This document shows positions 1 through 8,996 of a stretch of 64,000 bases of DNA, piece after piece. Numbering within the stretch: the first letter of the stretch is position 1; every line of letters starts with the position of its first letter. The DNA is from Pseudomonadota bacterium (GTDB taxonomy: Bacteria; Desulfobacterota; Syntrophorhabdia; Syntrophorhabdales; Syntrophorhabdaceae): assembly GCA_026388255.1 (NCBI GenBank), contig JAPLKC010000085.1, forward strand, positions 48,415 through 112,414. Direction: 5' to 3'. The notes below the pieces were generated by a model. That model was not told where the DNA came from and made no database searches. It saw only the letters and a program-made list of their open reading frames with translations. The position numbers and the translations under genes were made by a program.

Positions 1-507
1 GTCAACAAAGCACTTGCCAAGGCAACGGGGCTACCCAGAGATGAAATAGAAGGAAAAAAAGACTTTGAAATTTATCCCACTCAGAGGGCTGACTATTGGG
101 AGGATGACAAAGAGGTTATCGTATCGGGCAAGCCCAAGACAGGCATAATTGAACCAATAAACACGCCAACCGGCACAAAGTGGGTCCAGACTGATAAGAT
201 ACCATACAGAGATAACGAAGGGCAAATTATCGGGATCATAGGCTTTGCCGTTGATATTACAGAACGTAAGAAGGCCGAGGAAGAGAACGAGAGGCTTATC
301 CTTGAACTCAGGGAAGCGCTTTCCAAGGTCAAGCTTTTAAGCGGATTACTCCCCATTTGTGCTTCCTGCAAGAAAATACGCAATGATAATGGATACTGGG
401 AACAGATGGAGATGTATGTAAGAGACCATTCTGAAGCAGATTTTTCCCATGGTATCTGTCCGGAGTGTGCAGAAAAATTGTATCCAGAATATTATAAAAA
501 GAAATGA
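1..507 (+). CDS. PAS-domain protein with C-terminal four-cysteine tail (5' end cut off)
   Basis: The frame is open from the first base and stops at 505-507, so the start lies left of the window; 168 residues are visible. Residues 1 to about 90 are the second half of a PAS fold and end in the usual PAC exit (DITERKKAEEE). A short coiled coil follows, then a tail of about 60 residues with two cysteine pairs, CASC and CPEC, spaced C-x2-C-x29-C-x2-C, ending in YYKKK. The visible part has no histidine kinase, GGDEF or HTH domain. The tail is nearly the same as the tail of the PAS protein ending at 6056, so the two are paralogues. The cysteine spacing suggests a metal site, but this is inference. 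I know this tail only as a recurrent, poorly described C-terminus of PAS and receiver proteins. The likely role is intracellular sensing; the output is unknown. Confidence 0.8.
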   Translation, partial: VNKALAKATGLPRDEIEGKKDFEIYPTQRADYWEDDKEVIVSGKPKTGIIEPINTPTGTKWVQTDKIPYRDNEGQIIGIIGFAVDITERKKAEEENERLILELREALSKVKLLSGLLPICASCKKIRNDNGYWEQMEMYVRDHSEADFSHGICPECAEKLYPEYYKKK

Positions 508-940
508 ATGAATATTCATTATTCCTTGCTGATTTTATCCCGTAATCCACAAACACAAGATAAAGGCCATATGCAACATTCGTAGGTGTTAAAAAGATTC
601 GTCAAGAAAAGGACCGTGGTAGTATGTTTCTATCCATAACCCTTGCTTCTGCGAAAACCGCGAAGTTGCTTCTTTGTGTACTACCCGATTCCAAATAAAA
701 TGAATTTTGTTCTATAATGATTGACGCAAAGGATGTAAGGTCACCTGACAGCCCCATAGAAAAATCATAAAAAACCTTGACACATTCATTCGATATTTCT
801 ACAATAAAAACACCATTAAAAGGGACTTTGGAAGACAATGTTGCGGGTTACGAGTTGCACCTGTCCTCGCTTGGCGGGGACTTCACGAATAACGCTTAAC
901 GGCTTTACCCGCTTCACAAAAATTCAAAAAAGGGGACATT
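508..940. other. Intergenic region with a 3' flank shared with the 6.1 kb locus
   Basis: No convincing gene. Just after the stop, bases 508-670 resemble 6057-6160, which follow the paralogous PAS gene: both have TGAATGAATATT at the stop and, about 100 bases on, a stretch related to TTTCTAT..ATA..CCTTGC..GAAAACCGC. This suggests the gene was duplicated with its downstream flank. A 78-codon minus-strand frame (602-838) crosses the shared stretch but is not conserved in the second copy. GGGGACA-type motifs near 933 and 6105 resemble sequences often seen around REP-associated elements (weak). Confidence 0.4.
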
Positions 941-1859
941 ATGGCAACAAAAAAGACAACCGTAAATCCTGAATTTCTGTATATCTCCGTAGACAAGATT
1001 ATAGTGTTGGAACAGGTGAGATCGAGTATTAATACTGAAACAGACTCATTTAAATCACTCGTGCAGTCAATTAAAGACAAAGGCATCTTAGAACCGCTTA
1101 TCGTAACCGCACAGAATGACGGAACATATTTACTTATCTGCGGGGAGAGACGTCTCGTTGCAGCCCGGCAACTCGGACTTGAATCCGTACCGGTGAGAGT
1201 TATTGAAGCAGGCAAAGAGTTAGGGGACACCATAGCCCTTCAACTTACAGAGAACCTCTAACGGGAGGACTTGAATCCCATAGATCAGGCTAAAGGAATA
1301 CTCTCATTTATTCAGGCGAAACATCCTGACAAGGGGTATGGTATGGACGGGGTTATGAGTGAATTAGTAATGTACAATCGGAGGCCCGAAGACCTACCTG
1401 AGGAAATTGCTACAACGTTTGTAGCAATTTCCAAAATTGCTGCAAAGTCAATATCTACGCTGTTTAACATAATTTCACTTTTAAAACTTTCTCCCGAGAT
1501 TCAGGCCGAAATTCAGGCAGGAAATCTCCCCGTTTCTCAGGGTTATCTCTTTGCTGCAAACCTTGATTGTCCAGATATTCACCGACATTATAAAAACACC
1601 AGTGACCTATACAACTTTAGAGAGCAGACTCACAGCATACAAAAAAGTAAAACCTGACCCGAATAATACAAAACCCGTATCCGTGAAGAAACAGGTTAAA
1701 GGTCTTATATCAATGAAGACAACCTTTGAGACGGGCCTTGGAACTTATTTAAGGGAAGATATTGAAAAGTTTCTTTATGAACTACAGGTTTTCTGTGATT
1801 TTGTGCAACAACAGGCGCCAAAGGCTCCATACGGCAAGAAAAGACCACCACAAGTGTAA
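941..1859 (+). pseudogene. ParB-like nuclease-domain protein, broken by a nonsense codon and a frameshift
   Basis: Residues 1-106 are a ParB N-terminal domain, with the CGERR box (ICGERRLVAA) and the TENL motif that normally precedes QREDL. At 1259-1261 a TAA replaces the CAG codon found at this position in the intact paralogue at 31266-32216. The same frame then continues (REDLNPIDQAKGIL) to about 1580, where a net loss of 11 bases relative to the paralogue shifts the frame. The remainder, to the shared C-terminus RPPQV, is in another frame. Two independent lesions make this a decaying copy. The ATG at 941 follows AAAAAAGGGGAC, a plausible ribosome site. There is no parA beside either copy, so a chromosome-partition role is not supported; a regulatory or mobile-element role is possible. 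Confidence 0.85.
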
Positions 1860-1912
1860 AAGACCGTGATGCGTATCTCGTGAAGCGTGAAGGAAACTGA
1901 TGTCCCCTACCT

Positions 1913-2035
1913 ATACTTCAGCTTTTAGAACGCCTGAAGATGACCCAGCCGGGGGTAGCATACGCAGTTGCACGCGATGAAAAACTGGCGAGGGAGAAGA
2001 GCTACGTACTTCTCGCCGATGCTGAGCAGGGTTAG
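1913..2035 (+). pseudogene. C-terminal remnant of a REP-associated (Y1) transposase-like protein
   Basis: An open stretch in one frame reads LERLKMTQPGVAYAVARDEK and then LAREKSYVLLAD, ending at TAG 2033-2035. It resembles the C-terminal helix-turn-helix of TnpA-REP (Y1_Tnp) proteins, which commonly ends in a (T/S)xPxVSxAVxRGEKIAxEK pattern. Nothing upstream restores the catalytic HUH domain, so this is a relic. The rest of the gap to 2214 holds only an inverted repeat around GCGGGCACAA and TTGTGCCCGC (2077-2101), possibly an old terminator. The call rests on motif memory only. Confidence 0.45.
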
Positions 2036-2214
2036 TCAGTTAGTTGTGGTCTACCCATGGTCTCCACTCGACCTGCGGGCACAACTTACCTTGTGCCCGC
2101 TTACAAATAGCAAGTGCTTTTTTCAGTTTGACACGCAACATAATTCATGAGATATTTTCTCTTGTGAAAACAAACTTTTATCCATTACCCATATTGTCCG
2201 TTAAGGGTTAAGGT

Positions 2215-3708
2215 ATGATTAACGATTACTTTAACATTTTATTCAATCGGCTATCCGCAATACTGCGCGGCTCCCAGCGCTGGCCCTGGATTCTTGTCGG
2301 TTTTGTCGTGGTCACTTCCGAAATCATTACCTTCCTCATGAACAGCATTACCAGCCTGATCTTGTGGGGCCGCCTCGATCGTAACCTGTTGCTCATAGGG
2401 ACCATCGATGCGTTTGTAGCCTCGGCGTTTATCGGGCCAATCGCCGTTTTTCTCATCCTCCGCGCCTTCAGTTTGGAGGATTTTAACCGCAAACTTCAGA
2501 AGCAGATGGCCGAGCGTATCCGCACGGAGCAGGAACGCCGCATTCTGGAGGAAAAACTTCAGCAGGCCAAGAAGATGGAGGCTTTGGGGCTGTTGGCCGG
2601 AGGTGTGGCCCACGATCTTAACAACATCCTCGTCGGGCTGGTGACTTATCCGGATTTATTGCTAATGGGATTGCCACCCGACAGCCCGCTGCACAAACCA
2701 CTTGTAACCATAAAAGAGTCCGGAGAACGTGCCGCCGCCGTTGTTCAGGATTTGCTGACCCTTGCTCGCAGAGGCGTTCAGACCGAAACCGTTCTCAACC
2801 TCAACAACACCGTCAGAGACTATCTAAAGAGCCTGGAGTTTGCGACGCTAACCATGACGTATCCGCAAGTGGCTTTTGAAACCGGGTTGGCGCCGGACCT
2901 GCTCAATATTAGGGGATCCGCTGCTCATCTGGGCAAAGCCCTGACCAACCTGATGACTAACTCCATTGAGGCTGTTGGCGGTCGTCCGGGACGGGTAACG
3001 ATTGTTACCGAAAACGTCACGGTGGGTACGCTTTTATATGCTTACGAGACCATTCCACCTGGAGATTATGCCCTCGTAAGTGTAAACGACACGGGTGCCG
3101 GGATTGCGCCCGATGATCTGGCAAGAATTTTCGAACCCTTTTACACCAAAAAGGTCATGGGCCGTAGCGGCACAGGTCTGGGGCTTGCCGTGGTGTGGGG
3201 AACCGTCAAGGACCACAACGGGTTCATGGATGTGCATAGCAAGATCGGTGAGGGGACGCGTTTTACCATCTATCTTCCCGCAGTTCATGAAGATATAAAA
3301 TCCGCATGTTTGCCGGAAGCCACCGATGCCTGGCATGGTCGCGGCGAAACCATCCTCGTCGTTGATGACGAAAAGCAACAGCGGGAACTTGCGCAGGAGA
3401 TCCTTTCCTGCTTAGGTTATGTTGCTCAAACTGTGGCAAGCGGGCAAGAAGCAATGGAATATTTGAAGAAAAACACAGTAGACCTCGTGCTGCTGGACAT
3501 GATCATGGCACCTGGCATGGACGGACTGGAAACCTATCAGGGTATCCTGCAGATCAGGCCAGGGCAAAAAGCCATTATCGCCAGCGGGTTCTCCGAAAGT
3601 GAGCACGTTGCCGAGGCCATAGCCCTGGGAGCCAGTGCTTACTTGCGAAAACCCTATTCGGTGGCCGTTCTGGGTCAGACTGTCCGCAAAACGTTGGACG
3701 GCCATTAG
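2215..3708 (+). CDS. Membrane-anchored hybrid histidine kinase with C-terminal receiver
   Basis: 497 residues. Two transmembrane segments (about 23-43 and 58-82) are separated by a very short loop, so there is no real periplasmic sensor. A coiled coil (90-120) follows, then a dimerisation box with phospho-acceptor His133 (GGVAHDLNN), an ATPase domain with N box (NLMTNSIEA), DTGAGI and GTGLGLAVVWG, and a receiver domain (about 375-495) with acidic VVDDE, phospho-acceptor Asp428 (LLDMIM) and the conserved Lys in LRKPY. This is the NtrB-like hybrid type common in deltaproteobacteria. No partner regulator or DNA-binding output is adjacent. The gene is GC-richer than its neighbours and lies between transposase relics, which suggests acquisition by transfer. 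The ATG at 2215 follows GGGTTAAGGT. Confidence 0.9.
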   Translation: MINDYFNILFNRLSAILRGSQRWPWILVGFVVVTSEIITFLMNSITSLILWGRLDRNLLLIGTIDAFVASAFIGPIAVFLILRAFSLEDFNRKLQKQMAERIRTEQERRILEEKLQQAKKMEALGLLAGGVAHDLNNILVGLVTYPDLLLMGLPPDSPLHKPLVTIKESGERAAAVVQDLLTLARRGVQTETVLNLNNTVRDYLKSLEFATLTMTYPQVAFETGLAPDLLNIRGSAAHLGKALTNLMTNSIEAVGGRPGRVTIVTENVTVGTLLYAYETIPPGDYALVSVNDTGAGIAPDDLARIFEPFYTKKVMGRSGTGLGLAVVWGTVKDHNGFMDVHSKIGEGTRFTIYLPAVHEDIKSACLPEATDAWHGRGETILVVDDEKQQRELAQEILSCLGYVAQTVASGQEAMEYLKKNTVDLVLLDMIMAPGMDGLETYQGILQIRPGQKAIIASGFSESEHVAEAIALGASAYLRKPYSVAVLGQTVRKTLDGH

Positions 3709-4169
3709 GAAGGGAGTCAGGAACATCTTCGCCTATTTCACTTGTCATAAAAAAAGGGGGGGGGTTAGGAGTGGGGGTCAGTTTTCGGGGGTATTTGAAA
3801 GGGAGTAAGGGGCAAATTTAACTTTAGAGCGCACCACATCGAGCCTGACGATAGACTTCATAGGGCGTCTGGTAGTTGAGGGAAGAGAGAATGGTCAGCC
3901 GTTGACAGTTCCCCATACCACGGCAAGCGCAAACAGCTATTACAATAGTACGATCACGGTAAATATAGACCCCTCAAAACAATACACATATTTCTTAATC
4001 ATCCCTTTACAAAAATTGCGTTAGGCAGCAGCAAAGCAACCACCCGTAGAAACAACCAAAATAAATGTGCAAGAAAGCGATAAAGATTTAACCCAGGCGG
4101 AATGTCAGGCACTCTGTTAGGTTTGAACACTTCTTCCTTCATGCTGTATTTCAAACAAAAGTAGTGAAT
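3709..4169. other. Intergenic region containing an insertion-sequence relic
   Basis: The gap holds G-rich runs (3755-3800), the relic transposase end described separately (3824-3909), and otherwise no supported gene. A run of eight A and nine G around 3749-3766 could be slippage-prone. Confidence 0.4.
3824..3909 (-). pseudogene. C-terminal fragment of an IS3/IS481-type integrase
   Basis: Read on the minus strand this gives LSSLNYQTPYEVYRQARCGAL and a stop. The core NYQTPYEVY is the usual C-terminal signature of rve-type transposases (LNYxTPxEVY) of the IS3 and IS481 families. No catalytic DDE region remains, so this is the stump of an old insertion. Identified from the motif only. Confidence 0.45.
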
Positions 4170-6056
4170 ATGAAGATGGAAATTTTCAGAGACTATGACC
4201 TGGAAATGGTATATATTGTTAAGACGATGAGGAACGAACACAAGACGAAAGAGCAACTAATGCATGAACTGGCAGAGTCACGCCTGCGGATTTCTGATCT
4301 TGAAACATCACAAGTTGTATACATGCAGCGGGAAGAAGCCCTGAAGGAGACCGGAGAAATACTTCAGGCATTGATCAATGCTACGAGAGAAACCTTGTTG
4401 CTTATTGACAATGAAGGCACAGTCCTTCTGGCGAATGAGGTGGTGGCCCAGAGGCTGGGCAAAAGCGTTCGGGAACTCACAGGTACGTGCCTCTATGATC
4501 ATTTTCCCCCGGATGTTGCAAGGCTGAGAAAAGAACAATTTGATAGAGTCTCCCTCACCGGTGAACCGATGCACTTTGAAGACATCAGGGAAGGGATGTT
4601 CTTCGACATATATTGCTACCCTGTTTTTGATAAGGGAGGGAAGGCATCAAGAATAGCCATTTTTGCTCATGAAATTACAAAGCGGAAGCAAGCCGAAAGA
4701 AAGCTCATTGAATCTGAAGAGCGTTACCGGGTAGCAATTGAATACTCCAACGACGGGGTAGCCCTGCTAAGGGGAGACCAGCACATATACGTGAATAAGA
4801 AATTCCTGGAAATCTTCGGCTACGACAGCCCTGATGAGGTCATAGGAAAGCCTCATGAGCTCACTGTGCATCCCGATGATCTTCCCATGGTTATAGAGTA
4901 CAACAGGAAGAGACAAAGAGGTGAGCCTGTCCCGTCGAACTATGAGTTCAAGGGTATTCGCAAGGACGGTACACCAATCTTTTTGGACATCTCCGGCGCC
5001 AGGACTATATTCCGTGGTGAACCGGTCACGCTTGTGTATTTCAGGGATATTACCGAGCGTAAACAAGCAGAAGAGAAGATTCACGCTTCCGAGATGCGTT
5101 ACCGGCGGCTATTTGAGGCAGCCAAGGACGGTATATTGATTATTGATGCAGAAACCGGAAGGGTTGAAGATGTAAGCCCATTCACGGTTGATATGTTGGG
5201 TTATCCCCGTGATGAGTTACTTGGAAGGCAGGTCTGGGAGATCGAATTTTTCAAGAATACTGTATTAACAGAAGCTACTTTCCTGGAATTACGGGACAGC
5301 GGAAAAATCTATTACGATAACCTGCAACTGGCAACAAAAGACGGCTGGAACATCATTGCGGAACTTGTCGGCAATGTCTATCTGGTCAACCAGAAAAGGG
5401 TTGCTCAGTTCAATATCCATAATATAAGCGATTTGAAATGGGCAGAAGAGATGCTCAAGCAAGAAAAAGAAACGTTCTTTTCTATTCTTGAAAATCATCC
5501 CTTCGGTGTTGCCTTGCTGGGTCATGATCGTACGTATGAGTATATCAACCCTGCATTTACCGGAATCACAGGGTATACTCTCGATGATATTTCAACATCG
5601 AGGGATTGGTTTATGAAGGCTTTCCCGGACCCTGATTACAGGCATTATGTCTATTCTCTATGGGTAAATAATCTGGATAGAATTAAAGAAAGGGAAGAAG
5701 AACCGGTAACCCTGAAAGTGATCTGTAAAGATAAGACAGAAAAGATAATTAATTTCATATCCATTCAATTAAGGGGCGATAAGTATATAATAACCTATTG
5801 GGATGTTACCAAAGAAAAGTATGCCGAGGAAGAGCGTGAGAAGCTCATTTTTGAACTTCAGAAAGCACTTTCTGAAGTAAAAACGCTGAGCGGACTCCTT
5901 CCGATATGTGCTTCGTGCAAAAAGATACGAAATGACAAGGGCTATTGGGAACAAATAGAGGATTATGTACAAGACCACTCAGAAGCGGAATTCAGTCATG
6001 GTATCTGCCCTGAATGTGGAGAAAGACTGTATCCTGAGTACTATAAAAAGAAGTGA
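4170..6056 (+). CDS. Four-PAS sensor protein with C-terminal four-cysteine tail
   Basis: About 628 residues from ATG 4170; GTG 4164 and ATG 4228 (MRNEHKTKEQL) are alternatives, and none has a strong ribosome site. A coiled-coil start is followed by four PAS domains (roughly residues 60-170, 180-295, 300-415 and 430-545). The first two have clear PAC exits ending in ITxRKQAE. A short coiled coil follows, then the tail C-x2-C-x29-C-x2-C ending YYKKK, shared with the truncated protein at 1-507. There is no kinase, cyclase or DNA-binding output, so the protein probably signals through partner proteins or through its tail. No transmembrane segment is evident; it should be cytoplasmic. Confidence 0.85.
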   Translation: MKMEIFRDYDLEMVYIVKTMRNEHKTKEQLMHELAESRLRISDLETSQVVYMQREEALKETGEILQALINATRETLLLIDNEGTVLLANEVVAQRLGKSVRELTGTCLYDHFPPDVARLRKEQFDRVSLTGEPMHFEDIREGMFFDIYCYPVFDKGGKASRIAIFAHEITKRKQAERKLIESEERYRVAIEYSNDGVALLRGDQHIYVNKKFLEIFGYDSPDEVIGKPHELTVHPDDLPMVIEYNRKRQRGEPVPSNYEFKGIRKDGTPIFLDISGARTIFRGEPVTLVYFRDITERKQAEEKIHASEMRYRRLFEAAKDGILIIDAETGRVEDVSPFTVDMLGYPRDELLGRQVWEIEFFKNTVLTEATFLELRDSGKIYYDNLQLATKDGWNIIAELVGNVYLVNQKRVAQFNIHNISDLKWAEEMLKQEKETFFSILENHPFGVALLGHDRTYEYINPAFTGITGYTLDDISTSRDWFMKAFPDPDYRHYVYSLWVNNLDRIKEREEEPVTLKVICKDKTEKIINFISIQLRGDKYIITYWDVTKEKYAEEEREKLIFELQKALSEVKTLSGLLPICASCKKIRNDKGYWEQIEDYVQDHSEAEFSHGICPECGERLYPEYYKKK

Positions 6057-6207
6057 ATGAATATTATGTTATGTGTTAAAAATTGTCATCCAGGAAAAAG
6101 GGGGGGACACATTTCTATAGATAATCCTTGCCTTTAGAAAACCGCAAAGCACATACCTTAAATATATAAAATGACATAAAGAAAGGTACGCAAGAGATGG
6201 AAGAATC

Positions 6208-8985
6208 TCAGAAGCTCCCTGCACTCTTTGGACCACCTGCATTATTCGGTGTTTTAGACCATGTGCCAAGCTGGGTGGAACCTGCATCACCGCCCTGTGC
6301 CGGCGTCCAGTATCGCTTGTTGGCATAAACGTCTGCCACTACAGTGCCTGTATCTATATATACACCCGTATTCACCTGAACCTTATCGGCGCTCATTATT
6401 ATGGCCGGCGACGTGAGGGTGACCGTACCGCTTCCGCCGAATACTACAGCGCCGCCCGACAATTCACCACCATAAAGTTTTATCTGGGTATTGGCGTCCA
6501 TCTTGCTTCCTGCATAGATATTCAAAACCCCCTGAGTCCCAAGAGCCCCTATTTTTATGATATCGGCCTGGAGCCCTGCCCCGCTTAAAATGTCAATAAT
6601 CCCTTTTGTTCCGTTATTGACAATACTGAGATCACCGTAATCAGCAACAATATTTTTTCCGTAATTGACTCCGCCGTCTTTCAGGCCATCGATTTGAATT
6701 TTACCTCCGGCTGATGTAAGCTGCACCTTTGCACGGCCCGCAGCAGGAAGAGATGCATAAAGCAGCGCGAGAATTTGCCCGCTGCTTGTTACATCTATCG
6801 CGATTGAATCAGGATCAGCTTTCTGGCTGTCAATGGTAATGCTTCCCGGTTTTTCACTTGAGGTACCCATAATCCAGGGTGAATTGCTGGCCTGCACCCT
6901 GCCGCTGATATTGACCGTACCGTTGCTGTTCAATCCGATCGACCCGCCGCCTGTTAACCGGTTGTCGGTAAATGCCTCAATAAGCGCTCCACTAACGAGC
7001 GATAAGTCCCCACCGGCAGTTGCGGAAAAGGTATCTGTGCCCCATATTCCTCCGCTTATCGTGATATTCCTATCCGCCGTAAATCCTACGTTTGCAAATC
7101 CGTCTATATTTGCATTTGCGCCAAGCGTTATATCACCGCCTGAGCCTTTTGCATTCACAGTCAGTTCCTGGGATGAACGAGACTTGTTGTTTCGGAGGGC
7201 AGTTGCCTCCAGCCGCAGTCTCTCTGCTTCGGCGAGCTGATCCGGGGCCGAAGTGTTGAAATAGGTATAATAGTCGTTTTGCGCAAGGGTGTTTAAGTTA
7301 TCATAGGTCGTGGTACTCCCTGAGAGGGCAACATATCGCGGGATGTCTGTAACGGTGTTTATGGCCGCCACTGATTCAACTGTTTTTATGTACCCCAGCC
7401 TGATGAGGTCCTGTCTTCTGAATGGCGTAAAATACTGGTCGTGGCCGCCCTGGGCGCCTGTCGTGTTATGCTGCGGATTATTGCTCACAAGGGCATACGT
7501 CACCGGCAGCGGCCTCATGACCTCATAGGTAATTACATAGGACCTGTATGTGAAATCCCCTGTCACAGACGGATTGCGGTATGGGCCCACCTGGACGAAT
7601 CCATTATATAAACGGGCATCCACATTTGACCCTGTCATGGCGTCCTGCTTTGCCTGCTCTGTTGCAAAATAATTCGAGTAGGCCACAGTAGTGCTCGCCG
7701 CATCAGAGGTTGCTCCGTGCACGAGTTTTGTGCCCGTTGCAATCGGCGCGTAAGCCTGCCATTTGTCCACACCATAGTATTCACCCGAAGCCTGGGTGAG
7801 CTTCGCCCTGTCTGCAACCGATAAGGCAGGTATCGATGCCGAGATGGTTTGATTGATGTTGACGGAACCGTTTGACGCAGCAAGTTTCAGGGTTGACAGG
7901 CCGGAGTTTACGGTAAAAGGTCCGGTAACGTTTATATTGCTTTGCGAATCCAGTTCGAGCTTGTCTGGCGTTCCGGAAGGTATGGCAACCCCGAAAGTTC
8001 CCGCAATATTAAGACTGTCGAAATCAAATACGGTAAAGGCCGGGTTGCCCTTTATATCACCTGTAGCAACCTGGATATTGTTTCTTGAAAGCTGTCCGCC
8101 CATATCTATGGTATCACCTGAGCCGAGGGTAAAAGTCCCCTGTTTTGAGGCATTATGCGTTACATCTGATCTGCTTTCAAGGGTCTTCAGGAGATTGTCG
8201 GATGCAATGACCAAACTCGCACCGGACAACATAACAAGATTGGTATTTATCAGCGTTCCTGCAGAAATTGTTTTCTGCTGTTCTGAGACAGCATTATTTA
8301 TGTTATTCAGATTTAACGTCGTAACACCTGTATTCGTTCTGATGTCTCCCTTCAGATGGATAAGCGTTGATGTCTGAATCAGGCGTCTTAAATCTACATC
8401 AACAGGGTCAGGCAGACTGTTTGATCCGGGAGGCAAAATAAGCATTTTGCCCGCATCCACAGGTATTCTTTCGCCAAACCGGCTGCTGATTGATGCCTTG
8501 GCTGCCCCTTCTACTACGATAAACTTTGCATAGCCTCCCGGTGCGTGTTCAATCAAAACAGTTGCCCTGTCTGCCTCATAGGAAACATTGCCTGTTATGA
8601 TATTTATTGAACCGGCTTCTTTTGGTACCTGCATAAGGAGTGTGCCGCGCTCTAACGTAAACCCTCTGGTATTATTATCTACGTTAAGCACGGTGTTCGA
8701 GCCCAGCCTGGCCAGTGTACCGTCAGGAAAGACAATCTCTGTCCTAGAATCCCCTCCTGTAGAAACCTGCCCGGCAGCCTGAAAAACATCGTTGACCTTT
8801 ACCGGCTCAGGGGCCGAACCACCCTTTGACAATCGCGTTTCTCCGCTCACAAACGTGATAACAGCGCTGTTCGTGGTCTGACTATACAGTAGTGTTGTAA
8901 AGCATGTTATACATGCAAGGAGTAAGAAGAAGGCAATGCTGTGCCTGCAATGAATCTTTGAAGTTTTCTTGAGAAGAGAAAACAT
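6208..8985 (-). CDS. FecR-domain exported surface protein with repetitive beta-rich body
   Basis: 925 residues. A signal peptide (charged start, then a hydrophobic stretch to about 35) precedes a FecR-type domain (about 45-200: GDVF-like start, SRTEIVFPDGTLARLGSNT, GTLLMQVP). The rest is rich in G, N, S, T and short beta motifs such as GDITLGANANI and GSGGTVTL-like units, as in filamentous-haemagglutinin-like or beta-helix surface proteins. There is no anti-sigma N-terminal helix, so this is not a FecR regulator but the exported FecR-domain class seen in anaerobic Gram-negatives. A ribosome site (AAGGAGCT) precedes the ATG. It lies 11 bp behind the outer-membrane barrel gene and is surely co-transcribed with it; the barrel may help export or anchor it (inference). 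Confidence 0.8.
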   Translation of the reverse strand: MFSLLKKTSKIHCRHSIAFFLLLACITCFTTLLYSQTTNSAVITFVSGETRLSKGGSAPEPVKVNDVFQAAGQVSTGGDSRTEIVFPDGTLARLGSNTVLNVDNNTRGFTLERGTLLMQVPKEAGSINIITGNVSYEADRATVLIEHAPGGYAKFIVVEGAAKASISSRFGERIPVDAGKMLILPPGSNSLPDPVDVDLRRLIQTSTLIHLKGDIRTNTGVTTLNLNNINNAVSEQQKTISAGTLINTNLVMLSGASLVIASDNLLKTLESRSDVTHNASKQGTFTLGSGDTIDMGGQLSRNNIQVATGDIKGNPAFTVFDFDSLNIAGTFGVAIPSGTPDKLELDSQSNINVTGPFTVNSGLSTLKLAASNGSVNINQTISASIPALSVADRAKLTQASGEYYGVDKWQAYAPIATGTKLVHGATSDAASTTVAYSNYFATEQAKQDAMTGSNVDARLYNGFVQVGPYRNPSVTGDFTYRSYVITYEVMRPLPVTYALVSNNPQHNTTGAQGGHDQYFTPFRRQDLIRLGYIKTVESVAAINTVTDIPRYVALSGSTTTYDNLNTLAQNDYYTYFNTSAPDQLAEAERLRLEATALRNNKSRSSQELTVNAKGSGGDITLGANANIDGFANVGFTADRNITISGGIWGTDTFSATAGGDLSLVSGALIEAFTDNRLTGGGSIGLNSNGTVNISGRVQASNSPWIMGTSSEKPGSITIDSQKADPDSIAIDVTSSGQILALLYASLPAAGRAKVQLTSAGGKIQIDGLKDGGVNYGKNIVADYGDLSIVNNGTKGIIDILSGAGLQADIIKIGALGTQGVLNIYAGSKMDANTQIKLYGGELSGGAVVFGGSGTVTLTSPAIIMSADKVQVNTGVYIDTGTVVADVYANKRYWTPAQGGDAGSTQLGTWSKTPNNAGGPKSAGSF

Positions 8986-8996
8986 CAGGCAGCTCC

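Noticed and set aside
602..838. 78-residue minus-strand ORF
   Set aside because: It crosses a flank shared with the 6.1-kb locus, where the same frame is not open; no family resemblance and no ribosome site.
2226..2613. Long minus-strand ORFs opposite the hybrid kinase
   Set aside because: Antisense frames opened by the GC-richer kinase gene; no ribosome sites or families.
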